Source: Liolophura sinensis (Eukaryota; Mollusca; Polyplacophora; Chitonida; Chitonidae). Taken from it: DNA of 64,000 nt. The stretch lies in assembly GCF_032854445.1 (NCBI RefSeq), contig NC_088301.1, forward strand, positions 47,911,187 through 47,975,186, given 5' to 3'. Every line of letters starts with the position of its first letter. The first letter of the stretch is position 1. The notes below the pieces were generated by a model that had not been told where the DNA came from, did not search any database, and saw nothing but the letters and a program-made list of their open reading frames with translations. The translations under genes and the position numbers were made by a program. Shown piece by piece: positions 27,701 through 35,245 of the stretch.

Positions 27701-30700
27701 TCTTAGTTTATTTCACATGTAAACCAGAAAGACTTGGCACCCTTAGCCATTGTCTGTGGCATATGGTTGGGAATAGTTCTTCAAGAATCCCAGCAATTCA
27801 TTACAAGTGGTTCTGTTTTAGCACTGTCACGGTGAACCACGACTACATGGTTGTGAGATGATGAAATAAAGATGGCAAGGTGGTTGCTCCTAGTTAGAGC
27901 AACTGCCTTGCCATCCATGATTTTTTTAAAAATTTGATAGAATGACCTTTGCCCTTTCTGTAACTCAATACGTCAATCAATTAATGTTTTATTGAGCCCT
28001 GCCCAACAATGAGAGCTAAGGAAACGATTGGATGCTGATTCAGGGATTTTCTCTCTGGTATCTTTGCTGAACCAGTCAAATTGAGGAAGCGACCATACTG
28101 GCTGACTAAGCCCATTCCTGTACCTGTCAGTCACAAACCCCAGGGCTATCCCCTCCCCCTGCGGCAGGCTTCACCAGGGGAGGGGGGAGGGACAGCAGAC
28201 CCCTGACCATCCTGCCCAGGGACTCTGTCATAAGTCCCCGCCTCCTCTCTTAACCCCCATCTGCAGGACGTATGGCACTTCTCTTGACTTGCAGAAGTAA
28301 GTAGATGTGAAAGGAAGAAATACAGCAGCACATGTACTGTGTAATAATAACTCCATCTGAACAATGATGTAGCTACAGAGTGTAGACATACCAAACATAT
28401 TGCATACCCTCCTCTCTACCCTTCCCTGGCTAACTGGCCTAGCCAAACTTTTCCATTTATCTTGGGTGTTATCAACCTGTTGATAGCTCAGTCTGTTCCA
28501 AACCTTTACTTTTTGAACAGTCCAACTACATAAATGTAAAGGGTATAATTGGTTATCGAATTAGGAGTGATGCCATGAGGCTAACCTGTTATATTATTCC
28601 TCTGTAATTAATGTGGAACTTCCTTAGATTAAGCCTGATTTGATAATATGCCACATGAATGGTGGCCTTAGTATTGCTTATAATGTAAAGTTTCAAATTG
28701 ACATACATGTACACACGTCATGATTTATTACATATATACATCTAAGCAGTCACATTTATTTTACCATTGTAAACCTTTCAATAGATAAATCTGATTCTGT
28801 AGAAACCTGTCAATCTGAGATCTTTTCTTTTAGCTCCACACTATATCCAAGATGTAACATTGAGTATTTTGGCTTTCTCACTTTGCATGCCAACTGTTCT
28901 GTGTCCTCTGAAAGAACCTTGAGACAGTAGAAAAAAGTGGAATGTTGAGTCAGGGGAAATAAATAGGCCATCAGCTCATTCTACAGTGCTAGGAATGAAC
29001 AACTAGTTCTAACCCCCAGAGATAAGTGTTGTTTCTCATGTACAACTCTTCCCTGTCACACATTCAAATAAATCTGCATGATGTATCACAAGGGTGACAC
29101 CATTTTTGACCAGGCATTAATATTTGTAGATATCTATCACACTGGTGTATCTCTTTGCAGCTGTTGTGCACTTGGTCAAAGAGTACTTTAAGAATTAGAA
29201 AAATGTAATTTTTTGAAGATACTTGTACTTGTCTACACACAGCTATAGGCATATATATTTATAACACTTACAATAAACTGATCTTCCTCAAGCTTAGTTA
29301 TGGATATAGACTATATTTTCATAAAATGAATGGTTCCTGTTTCACATGAAAATTGATATGCGTTTTAATTTGGAAGTAACTCAAGTTGTCGTATGATGAA
29401 GATCATAATGTTTGATACTTATTTTTTTTTCTATTCTGTGTTAGCATGCTATTTTGTATTGTATACAGTCTCAACTAACACTTGCTTACTGTGTTGCACT
29501 TCATCTTAAGCTATCTACTTGTGTACAAATGGCATGGTATCTTCCGTCCGTCTGTCCATCTGTAAGCTTTTAAAGGTCAACTTCAACTGCATGCCACGCC
29601 ACATGCTGCAACATCGTAAAATAAAACACTGCATCATTTTGGGCGATGTCGCTCGATAGCATTGTGTTATCTCCAGTTCGTGCAGCATCATTTTAAACCA
29701 ATCATTTTCCAGTACAATTGGTTGTCCCTTTGTTGTCTGTTTGTAGTTATGGTTGGCATAGGCAGCCATCTTGTTTCAACAACCCACTTGTTTGTCATCA
29801 GGGATGTTCGGCAAACATCAGCCGTGTGGCACGGTATGCCGTGGAAATTACCTATGTGGTGCAGTTTGAAGTGGGCATTGGCCATTAGTATTATCACTGT
29901 ATCTATAGAACTGCTACGCTTTAATAGTTATAAAAGTTTGTTCCCTTTTTGTCTCTGCCACCAGAGCAAAAGCCTATTTACCATGGGTCAGATCACACTA
30001 AAGTAGTCTTTTTGCGATGCATTGGATGTTCATGTCAGGATTGTATTTGAAGGACTACTTCACTCATGTAAATTTCGATCATCAGTGAGTAGCCTGAAGG
30101 CATTGTCTCTTATGCACTCCATCATAACAGGTGTATCTTGAGGTTGCAGCAATCTGGGTGGTACTTCTTCAGATTTGTGTAATATTTCATTAGTGCATTT
30201 ATATATACTTTCATCTACACAAACAGTTTATGTGCTGGAGAAACTCAGGTATCAAGACTTTGTAAATTTTATCAGCATTTGTAAATGGAGATGAGATTGT
30301 GTGTAAGAGCAGTACCACATATATTTAGAGTACAAAGTTAGCTTATTTCAGAGCATTTTGGTCTTACACAGGAGAAAATTACTTTTTTTCTAATCCACAT
30401 TAGAAAATGTTTTACTTTTGCCAAACTTTTGACCAGATGATAAAACATGTGTGGTTGTTTAACTCATTTTATCTCGTTGTAAAACATATAATACATGGAC
30501 CTGTGTGGCCATGAATTGCTGCCGTACACTGTAGCCTTGTCTGTGTTGCCTCATGTTAATGCAAACCTTTGCAATCTGTGGCTGGCCTCAAGAGTTGTGC
30601 TGCACTTCAGATCCCTGGGGTGTTGTGGACCATACTTGCAGCTGTCCAGGAGGTTAGGAATGCTATGGTCTAAACTTTCTGGCTCATGATTAATGGGCTC

Positions 30701-33276
30701 CTTTGCCTTGTTGCCATTATCCCAACACAAACCATCTTCATCATTTCCAGGCCCTGGCAAACAGCTTAGATTTATCTCTCTTGTCTGAACATTTTACATC
30801 CATCTGTAAACACACCAAACTGAGCAGGGTTTCTCCGGTTAAGAGCCAGTCCTTTGTGTAATAACTTCGTGAAGCCTGAGATATGTGATGCTGTTGTGTT
30901 TAGGGGGCTCAGACTGATCATCAGTGCAAGTCTCATTGAATATAAATGTTTGTATTCAAAGGTATATAATTTCACCCGATTTCCTAACATACCCTGTATT
31001 TCCATCTTATTTTTATGATATTTTGCGTCAAGAGTGTAGATAATTTTTTTTAAGCAAACAGATTTTTCACCTCAACAGCTAAGGTTATTTTGATGTTTTA
31101 CAGGATGGAATTTATTTTAGCTTTTCATGTTTTATGTATTCCATTAAAAGATATTGATGCTTTCACACCTTGTTTGTTAGTGTAAATCAACGTGCAGTAA
31201 AAGAACTTCAATATTTTCTTTTTGTTTTTCAGTGTTCTGTGTCTTGTGGGGTCGGAACACGGAGGAGAATGGTCAAGTGTGTTGATGATAAGGGCAATGA
31301 GCGGCCTGATAAGGAGTGTCCTGGCCAAAAGCCCAAAGCCACCAAGCGATGCAAGCGAAAAAGATGTCCAAAGTGGTTTGCTGGCCCTTGGAGTAGGGTA
31401 GGGATGTACATCAAATACACTGTACTTACATTTCCTAGAAGAACTGAACAAGTCCTTTTCACTTTAATGAGGTAACATTTTTGATTCCTTTATGCATACA
31501 TATAAAGGAATCAAAGACATTATCTCATTGGTAGCGAAAAAAAAAAAAAAAAAGAAGAAGAAGAAAGATGACCGACATTTATACTAGTAAGCCAGCTCGT
31601 TTAAGGAATGCTTTTTCTGATCCACCAATTTTGTTGGCCTAAACTAGAATGGCTAGGTTTCGTCACCATGTTTTTCTGTATAAATGCACAATGGCAGTTG
31701 CTTACTCAGATACATACTAATACCCAGTGCTACATTTGTGAATCTGTAAGTCTCTTTTTGTCCTGCATTTTGATGCTAGTGTATTAAACCATGGCTATAG
31801 CCCTGTTCAATAAGGTTATCCTCTCCCTATGAAGAGTGGTCGTTTGTAGATTTCTGGCACTTCCTAATGTGATAAAGCTTGAAATGCTCCTATTTGAAGT
31901 ACCATAGTATACATGCTTGTTAACATGTTGTTGGCTTGCAGTGTTCTGTAACATGTGGAGTTGGAACAAGGCATAGAGAGGTGCAGTGTCGCTTGGACGA
32001 GCAGAAAGGCATGAACCCACGAAGGTGCAGCAAAGAGAAACGCCCGAAAGCTGTGGAGCAATGTTCTGAAGTGAGGTGTTCGGACTACGAGTGGAGGAAA
32101 TCTGTTTGGTCAGAGGTGAGTGAAAAATCAAGGACAAAACGCATTGCAAGAAATCAGCAGATAAGCACTGATTTCTTTTTAGAATTTTCTTGAAAAGAAA
32201 TATTAAACATGGTGTTTTGCAAAGTTATTGATGAAATCAAGAATACAATATTATTACATTATAATTCATTGTTGTAGTGTTCTCGTACATGTGGATTTGG
32301 TACTAAGAGTCGGTTAGTGAGTTGTGTGAACAAGCATGGAGACAAAGTATCAAGCCAGTTCTGTGACACGGAAAAAGTGCCGAAGTCAACACGTAGGTGC
32401 AGCGAGATTCCTTGCCCCTTCATCTGGAATACTGGAGGCTGGTCAGAGGTATGCTATTCTCAAGTGCCCTGTTTTGACTTCAATCTAAATTTGAAATGTA
32501 ATTTAAATGCTTATTTTTGGATTGAAGGAGATAAATATGCAGAACACTGAAGAATTAATACCGTAATACAAAGCCTGGCCAAATTTGAACTTCTCAGACC
32601 ATCAACTGCATATTATATATAGCAAGGTTCTAAAATTTGAGAAAGAAGAAAATCACTATGTGGAATTAACTACTGGGCTTTCGAGCCTTTGAAATACATG
32701 TAACAAATCATTAGTGTCCAGTGTAATATTATGGATACCATAAGCTTATTTATGACCATTATAGCCAATATAATGTACACAGGTAGTAACACAAAGTTGA
32801 CCCTAAAGAGTTAAAGAAGAATTTATTAAATTAAAGAATCATTGATACTGCTCTGTTAAATTACATGAATAGTAGCTGCCAAAGATGTATATCCTGTGTT
32901 AGGGTTTAATCCCAGGATAGTAATTGAATGCACATCAAGACTTATGTGGAGAGCAATACTGGCAAAAGGTAGAATCATTACATGAAAGGGGAGATAACAA
33001 GTTTCCAGCTGTCAGACAAAAAAGGCCAGGAGCCTGCTACAAACCTAATGTTCCTTAAAAAGTTTGAGATGTTTTCAGCAGAATTTTAAGATGGTGGGCC
33101 ATAAGGGTTGTGGGCCAAAACAGTGACAGATAATTTCATTACAAGGTACTTGTTGAAATGTGGCTTGCGAATTTAATTTTGTAGTGTTCTGCTTCGTGTG
33201 GGGAAGGTAAGCAGGTGCGATGGGTTGTCTGCCAGGCAGTTAGCAAAGAGGGTTGGATCCTGCCAGGGGAGGTGTC
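1644..33276 (+). CDS. ADAMTS metalloprotease, ADAMTS9/20/GON-1 type (partial; 24 exons)
   Basis: The product is a secreted zinc metalloprotease of the ADAMTS family, whose ADAMTS9/ADAMTS20/GON-1 members act on extracellular matrix proteoglycans. Exons: 1644-1749, 3218-3370, 4591-4738, 6189-6293, 6601-6743, 7184-7247, 7540-7654, 8266-8402, 9031-9148, 9621-9716, 11436-11602, 11837-11963, 12774-12900, 13342-13549, 14014-14178, 14957-15121, 16703-16870, 17395-17610, 18483-18641, 19303-19491, 31233-31397, 31942-32115, 32278-32448, 33185-33276. All junctions are in phase. Domain order is catalytic zinc site (HELGH, Met-turn IMAP), disintegrin-like, TSP1 repeat 1, Cys-rich, spacer, then twelve more TSP1 repeats. 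The many TSP1 repeats and the residue pattern place it in the ADAMTS9/20/GON-1 group rather than among short ADAMTSs. Signal peptide, prodomain and most of the protease lie before the window. The last exon is cut by a sequence gap and no GON domain is seen. Family call is firm; orthology to one vertebrate gene is not resolved. Confidence 0.93.
3218..3370 (+). CDS. ADAMTS exon 2: end of zinc motif and Met-turn
   Basis: It completes the motif as [14 protein letters not shown], so the third zinc ligand His and the following Asp are present. The Met-turn IMAP follows, then the W-S-W-S-x-C pattern at the end of the protease domain. The acceptor is TTTCAG at 3212-3217 and the donor is GTGAGT at 3371. 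The intron falls directly after the second zinc His. Confidence 0.93.
3715..3773. repeat. TA dinucleotide microsatellite
   Basis: About 29 TA units in an ADAMTS intron. Confidence 0.97.
3839..3883 (+). mobile_element. 5'-truncated SINE tail with 11-bp target duplication
   Basis: GTAAAACACCAATCAAATAA followed by a TAAA run is the 3' end of the SINE family seen at 55038 and 62900. TATCATGAATG occurs directly on both sides (3828-3838 and 3883-3893). Confidence 0.85.
4591..4738 (+). CDS. ADAMTS exon 3: start of disintegrin-like domain
   Basis: The reading is AECLLDKP followed by [20 protein letters not shown], a pattern typical of the ADAMTS9/20 disintegrin-like module. The acceptor is GTGCAG at 4585-4590 and the donor is GTAAGT at 4739. 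The exon ends in phase 0. Confidence 0.93.
4795..4870 (-). mobile_element. SINE 3'-end fragment
   Basis: On the minus strand it reads ATATGGCTGAAAAATTGTTG then GGGGTGAAAAACC, like the 3' end of common molluscan SINEs. The head is missing. Confidence 0.5.
6189..6293 (+). CDS. ADAMTS exon 4: disintegrin-like domain
   Basis: Thirty-five codons contain CKRLWC, KGCRTQ and [10 protein letters not shown], all conserved positions of the disintegrin-like module. The acceptor is ATCTAG at 6183-6188 and the donor is GTTTGT at 6294, so both ends are phase 0. Confidence 0.9.
6601..6743 (+). CDS. ADAMTS exon 5: end of disintegrin-like domain, TSP1 repeat 1
   Basis: It reads WCNKGKCV, then [19 protein letters not shown], which is the central TSP1 repeat. 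WSKW is a WxxW tryptophan C-mannosylation motif. The O-fucose consensus Cxx(S/T)CG is not met here (CSRPCG). The acceptor is TTATAG at 6595-6600 and the donor is GTGAGT at 6744. Confidence 0.93.
7184..7247 (+). CDS. ADAMTS exon 6: second half of TSP1 repeat 1
   Basis: It encodes [20 protein letters not shown], the C-terminal half of the first TSP1 repeat as in other ADAMTS proteins. The acceptor is TTCCAG and the donor is GTAAGG. Confidence 0.92.
7540..7654 (+). CDS. ADAMTS exon 7: start of Cys-rich region
   Basis: It contains [11 protein letters not shown] and [14 protein letters not shown], the diagnostic opening of the ADAMTS Cys-rich domain. NVS is a possible N-glycosylation site. The acceptor is TTGTCAG ending at 7539 and the donor is GTAAGT. 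Confidence 0.94.
8266..8402 (+). CDS. ADAMTS exon 8: Cys-rich region
   Basis: It encodes [21 protein letters not shown] and DICVNGKCR, the core of the Cys-rich domain. The acceptor is TTTCAG and the donor is GTGAGT. Confidence 0.94.
9031..9148 (+). CDS. ADAMTS exon 9: end of Cys-rich region
   Basis: It encodes [20 protein letters not shown] and then [13 protein letters not shown], one of the most conserved ADAMTS blocks. The acceptor is TCTCAG and the donor is GTAAGT. Confidence 0.95.
9621..9716 (+). CDS. ADAMTS exon 10: spacer region
   Basis: It encodes [19 protein letters not shown] and ends DDDNYL, the first beta-strands of the spacer. The acceptor is ATCAAG and the donor is GTAAGT at 9717. 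It is followed by an intron that is largely minisatellite. Confidence 0.93.
9717..11435. repeat. Intronic minisatellite, about 34-bp units, two sub-arrays
   Basis: At 10151-10354 six 34-bp units (sharing GGGATGGTTGGGGTCA) follow each other, four nearly identical, with degenerate copies on both sides from about 9900. From about 10560 to 11400 a second array of roughly two dozen 34-36-bp units shares GTCACCCAGGATTGTCAG. The two unit types look related, since both contain a GTCAyCyAGG then TTrTCAGG core. The ORFs across this array are artefacts of a stop-poor repeat whose unit is not a multiple of three. Confidence 0.93.
11436..11602 (+). CDS. ADAMTS exon 11: spacer region
   Basis: It encodes [32 protein letters not shown] and LQEDLILM, conserved spacer strands. 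NAT is a possible N-glycosylation site. The acceptor is TTTGCAG ending at 11435 and the donor is GTAAGA. Confidence 0.94.
11837..11963 (+). CDS. ADAMTS exon 12: end of spacer, start of TSP1 repeat 2
   Basis: It reads [16 protein letters not shown], then [18 protein letters not shown]. The last part starts the second TSP1 repeat, which lacks the O-fucose Ser/Thr (CSHVC). The acceptor is GTACAG and the donor is GTCAGT. Confidence 0.93.
12190..12685 (+). repeat. Dispersed repeat R1, copy 1
   Basis: GGAATATTGTCATG, AAATTTTACGGACA, AATAGTTTTATT, TTTTGAAACATGATGTTAG and GTAGCACTTTAA recur in the same order at 61006-61210. Looser similarity extends upstream on both sides. Confidence 0.8.
12774..12900 (+). 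CDS. ADAMTS exon 13: TSP1 repeat 2
   Basis: It encodes the Lys/Arg-rich [14 protein letters not shown], then cysteines ending KCNRHCSLG. The exact donor is ambiguous by one or two bases. GTTAGT at 12901 is chosen because it keeps frame with exon 14. Confidence 0.88.
13342..13549 (+). CDS. ADAMTS exon 14: TSP1 repeat 3
   Basis: It encodes [20 protein letters not shown] through [17 protein letters not shown]. The end supplies the tryptophan start of the next repeat. The acceptor is TTTCAG and the donor is GTAAGA at 13550. Confidence 0.92.
14014..14178 (+). CDS. ADAMTS exon 15: TSP1 repeat 4
   Basis: Fifty-five codons, phase 0 at both ends, begin [14 protein letters not shown]. From here on each exon carries one repeat, starting at its first Cys and ending with the Trp start of the next. 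Confidence 0.93.
14740..14865 (+). mobile_element. SINE core and 3' part
   Basis: It contains CCGCAGATGGTCATTGATTT, CGGGCTCTGCTTTGTTTCCT and ATTCCTGAGTATGGTGTTAA, the core order of the 55038 SINE read in sense orientation. It is diverged and lacks the head. It overlaps spurious ORFs. Confidence 0.75.
14957..15121 (+). CDS. ADAMTS exon 16: TSP1 repeat 5
   Basis: Fifty-five codons, phase 0-0, begin [16 protein letters not shown] and end GWFNGRWGP. This is the first repeat with a good O-fucosylation consensus (CSKTCG). Confidence 0.93.
15662..15960 (+). mobile_element. tRNA-derived SINE, second family
   Basis: A tRNA-like head has TGGCCTTACGGTTGGAGTGT (A-box-like) and GGGATCAAACC (B-box-like). 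The tail has GAATATGGCTGAAACATTTT. It differs in head and body from the 55038 family. Confidence 0.65.
16065..16560. repeat. Three-copy tandem repeat, about 180-bp period
   Basis: ATTGAGATCAGGGTTTGCAC at 16111 returns as ATTGAAATCAGGGTTTGCAC at 16291 and in diverged form at 16476. ATCGTTAATTC/ATCGTTGATTC/ATCGCTGATGC and GCATATTAA follow in each unit. Confidence 0.88.
16703..16870 (+). CDS. ADAMTS exon 17: TSP1 repeat 6
   Basis: Fifty-six codons, phase 0-0, begin [16 protein letters not shown] and end [10 protein letters not shown]. The acceptor is TTCCCAG and the donor is GTATAA. Confidence 0.92.
17395..17610 (+). CDS. ADAMTS exon 18: degenerate TSP1 repeat 7 plus linker
   Basis: Seventy-two codons, phase 0-0, begin [13 protein letters not shown]. 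Against its neighbours it lacks the three residues that follow the second Cys (GxG), and the O-fucose Ser/Thr is replaced by Asp. The rest keeps the cysteine spacing. A linker of about 20 residues (starting [13 protein letters not shown]) follows before the next Trp start. The acceptor is TTGCAG and the donor is GTTAGT. Confidence 0.9.
17705..17800 (+). mobile_element. Possible tRNA-like SINE head
   Basis: GCTAAGTGAGTAAGGTGTAT resembles an A box, and GGTACGATTTCAAACCC about 30 bases on resembles a B box. The tail is not recognised. Confidence 0.35.
18483..18641 (+). CDS. ADAMTS exon 19: TSP1 repeat 8
   Basis: Fifty-three codons, phase 0-0, begin [16 protein letters not shown] and end RWNYGRWGQ. 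The acceptor is TATTCAG and the donor is GTAAGC. Confidence 0.93.
19303..19491 (+). CDS. ADAMTS exon 20: TSP1 repeat 9
   Basis: Sixty-three codons, phase 0-0, begin [16 protein letters not shown] and end [10 protein letters not shown]. The end keeps the length of the usual W-x-x-x-x-W-x-x start of the next repeat but lost the second Trp. The donor GTACTG at 19492 is weak, so the 3' edge is less sure than the others. Confidence 0.82.
19970..20345 (+). repeat. Foldback element, family F2, copy 1
   Basis: AGAAAGCTAAAATGTGAAGT, AAGGTTCATCATA, GAAAGGCATTCAGATATTTG and GGTGGGCTTTATA occur in order. The right half pairs with the left (ATAAAGGCCACCA, AAATCTAAAAAAAAT). A near-identical copy in opposite orientation lies at 56795-57215. 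Confidence 0.85.
27871..27915. other. 19-bp hairpin with 7-base loop
   Basis: GATGGCAAGGTGGTTGCTC is followed after CTAGTTA by GAGCAACTGCCTTGCCATC; 17 of 19 positions pair. It lies in the large ADAMTS intron with no neighbouring gene that explains it. Confidence 0.85.
31233..31397 (+). CDS. ADAMTS exon 21: TSP1 repeat 10
   Basis: Fifty-five codons, phase 0-0, begin [16 protein letters not shown] and end KWFAGPWSR. The acceptor is TTTTTCAG and the donor is GTAGGG. Confidence 0.93.
31942..32115 (+). CDS. ADAMTS exon 22: TSP1 repeat 11
   Basis: Fifty-eight codons, phase 0-0, begin [16 protein letters not shown] and end [10 protein letters not shown]. The acceptor is TTGCAG and the donor is GTGAGT. 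Confidence 0.93.
32278..32448 (+). CDS. ADAMTS exon 23: TSP1 repeat 12
   Basis: Fifty-seven codons, phase 0-0, begin [16 protein letters not shown] and end [10 protein letters not shown]. The acceptor is TTGTAG and the donor is GTATGC. Confidence 0.93.
33185..33276 (+). CDS. ADAMTS exon 24: TSP1 repeat 13, cut by assembly gap
   Basis: It begins [16 protein letters not shown] and stays open to the first N at 33277. About half a repeat is visible and its last cysteines must lie in the gap. The acceptor is TTTTGTAG ending at 33184. Confidence 0.88.
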
Positions 33277-33476
33277 NNNNNNNNNNNNNNNNNNNNNNNN
33301 NNNNNNNNNNNNNNNNNNNNNNNNNNNNNNNNNNNNNNNNNNNNNNNNNNNNNNNNNNNNNNNNNNNNNNNNNNNNNNNNNNNNNNNNNNNNNNNNNNNN
33401 NNNNNNNNNNNNNNNNNNNNNNNNNNNNNNNNNNNNNNNNNNNNNNNNNNNNNNNNNNNNNNNNNNNNNNNNNNNN
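33277..33476. other. Assembly gap (200 N)
   Basis: There are exactly 200 undetermined bases. The round number suggests a placeholder rather than a measured size. ORFs shown as runs of X across it are meaningless. Confidence 0.99.
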
Positions 33477-34426
33477 TTGGATATTACAAAAGGAAAAAAC
33501 ATTAACAGGTCCCTGTGGATTATACAAGACACAATAAGAAGTAGAAGAAAGTGTGGTTTCTATTCTGTACTTTTTTTCATAGGAATAGATCTTTTCATGT
33601 TCGAGATACAAGCTTTTATGTTTCTGTGAAATACCACAAAAGCAAATAATAAAAAAAATAATAATAATATTAATTAATCTGAGTATATACAAAACTGAAT
33701 CTCAAAATATCAAGGTATTAATTCTTTACACAACATTTTAATTTGTTTTCTGTTATGATTATTTTTTCTTTAATCTCTATAAAGTTTGCCAGATTGTAAA
33801 ACTTAACTGACTGAACTGAGTTATTTTGAATGTAAAGTTTAGCACATTGCAGAATAGAATGATGATGACCTGATAGTCCATGCTCAAGAGTGAAGCATCA
33901 TACATAATTACCCGTTTTCTATAACAGTCAAAAAAAATCAGCACTTGCATGGTCCAAAGTTATGAGCATTCTAAAAGTATAAAATGTTAAAAAAAACCTG
34001 ATTAGGCAAGGTAATCCTAATCATATTCCAGTTCAATTTAAGCCCATGTGAGGACAACATTTCACAACCTACCATCCACTGGAAATGATGAATCTATAAG
34101 CATTCCTAGCAAACTCGTTTGTTCCATCGTAAAATGCACTGATACATTCTGACCAATCTACTGTGCATTACATTAACTTGATTAAACGGAAGGCACAGAG
34201 GTATATATGGAAGTTGCAGAACATATACCTGTATAAAACTCTCGAATTTCCACACTCAAATCACATGCATTTGGTGTATAATACAGATTAACAACAGAAG
34301 ATTACTGTATGCATATATCGCACATATTGTAAGTGGGTTCTTCAACACACACCCATCAATATATTCACAGCCATATTAGGCCTATAGGCACTGAGTCATA
34401 ACCTAGACACAGATTCACATTTGTAA
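33477..34426. other. Region between gap and the minus-strand gene
   Basis: It is AT-rich, with a short TAA/TAAT run near 33650-33670. I see no TSP1, PLAC or GON-domain coding sequence on the plus strand. It is probably intron or 3' flanking DNA of the genes on either side. Confidence 0.6.
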
Positions 34427-35245
34427 TTAACAGTAAGAAAACAGGCAATTAACCAGGTAGAATTCTATGTCCATCCCAATCTGAATCATTCCATTTAGAC
34501 CGCTCTGCACTGTAAAGGACAAAATCACCACCATCACAAACAGAAGGTATGAGAAAATTATGAACTTTCTCTGCCCGCTTGCCGTATTTTTGAGCAAGCT
34601 AATATCACCTCGTAAAATTCCAGCATTGAATTCTTTTTCAGTCTTAAATGCATAATAAACGGCAGGAATACCAATTGGGAAGAAGACAATGGCAGCCACT
34701 ACAGAGAGAATCTTTAAAATCTGTTGGTACCGTTTCGTCAGAGGTCGGTCAGATTCATACCGACCTGCCGATGGAGACTGGTACTGGCTGGTCTGAATCA
34801 CCTGTGTGCCATCTGGTTGAGGGGTGCTAGTGTCATTTATGATGGCGACACCACCGTTCTGTTTGCTGTAGGAAACAGGAAAGCTCCCTGAGGCAGTCTG
34901 GTCATTGTTGTTGTTGATTTGTGTGGATGACATGACCCTGTCAGGTTTTTGATGCTGGTACGATGCGGCTAATGGATGATCATATACCTCGAAAGAAGCC
35001 TGGTGGTGGTTGTCGGTGTTATGTTTGGATATCATCATCTCTTGGCTGTTTTCACAGTTTTGCTGCAGGTGTGATGCACGGAATGGAACTTGGAATTCCT
35101 CTAAGGACAGCTGAAGTTCTGTGCTAGTTGACATGTCATTTACGGCTGGGTTACTCTTCGCTTCTGGTATATCTGCAGCTTGTTCTGGGCCTGCCACTGG
35201 GATCTCATCTCTGTCATCAAGCAGGTTGTCCTGTGCTGCTTCCAA
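34427..35245 (-). CDS. CD225/dispanin-like two-pass membrane protein
   Basis: The open frame encodes 272 residues. Residues 1-170 are polar and probably disordered (Gln, Asn, Ser rich). Residues 177-200 form a first membrane segment containing FFPIGIPAVYYAF, followed by a short loop with EKEFNAGILRGD and a second membrane segment at 228-248. This Pro-(Ile/Leu)-Gly-x-x-Ala then Gly-Asp pattern is that of the CD225/dispanin family, which includes IFITM and PRRT-type proteins that act at membranes. The frame has no ATG before residue 38 (ATG at 35134-35132), and an in-frame TAA lies at 35317-35315. Immediately upstream another frame carries a plausible start (MEATEKRKEEAESN, ATG 35337-35335) after a good acceptor at 35359. 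Either an unseen splice acceptor lies in between or there is a one-base frame error. Function beyond membrane localisation is inference. Confidence 0.7.
   Translation of the reverse strand: MEAAQDNLLDDRDEIPVAGPEQAADIPEAKSNPAVNDMSTSTELQLSLEEFQVPFRASHLQQNCENSQEMMISKHNTDNHHQASFEVYDHPLAASYQHQKPDRVMSSTQINNNNDQTASGSFPVSYSKQNGGVAIINDTSTPQPDGTQVIQTSQYQSPSAGRYESDRPLTKRYQQILKILSVVAAIVFFPIGIPAVYYAFKTEKEFNAGILRGDISLLKNTASGQRKFIIFSYLLFVMVVILSFTVQSGLNGMIQIGMDIEFYLVNCLFSYC

Larger units (their letters stand above)
19492..31232. other. 11.7-kb ADAMTS intron
   Basis: No TSP1-like exon was found on either strand in this intron. It contains a foldback element (19970-20345), a possible inverted-repeat element around 22135-22430, a hairpin (27871-27915) and a GC-rich patch (28141-28260). 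Short ORFs here have no recognisable domains. Confidence 0.75.

Noticed and set aside
33173-33692. ORFs spanning the N gap
   Set aside because: They consist mostly of undetermined residues. Only the plus-strand CSASCGEG part, in its own frame, is coding.
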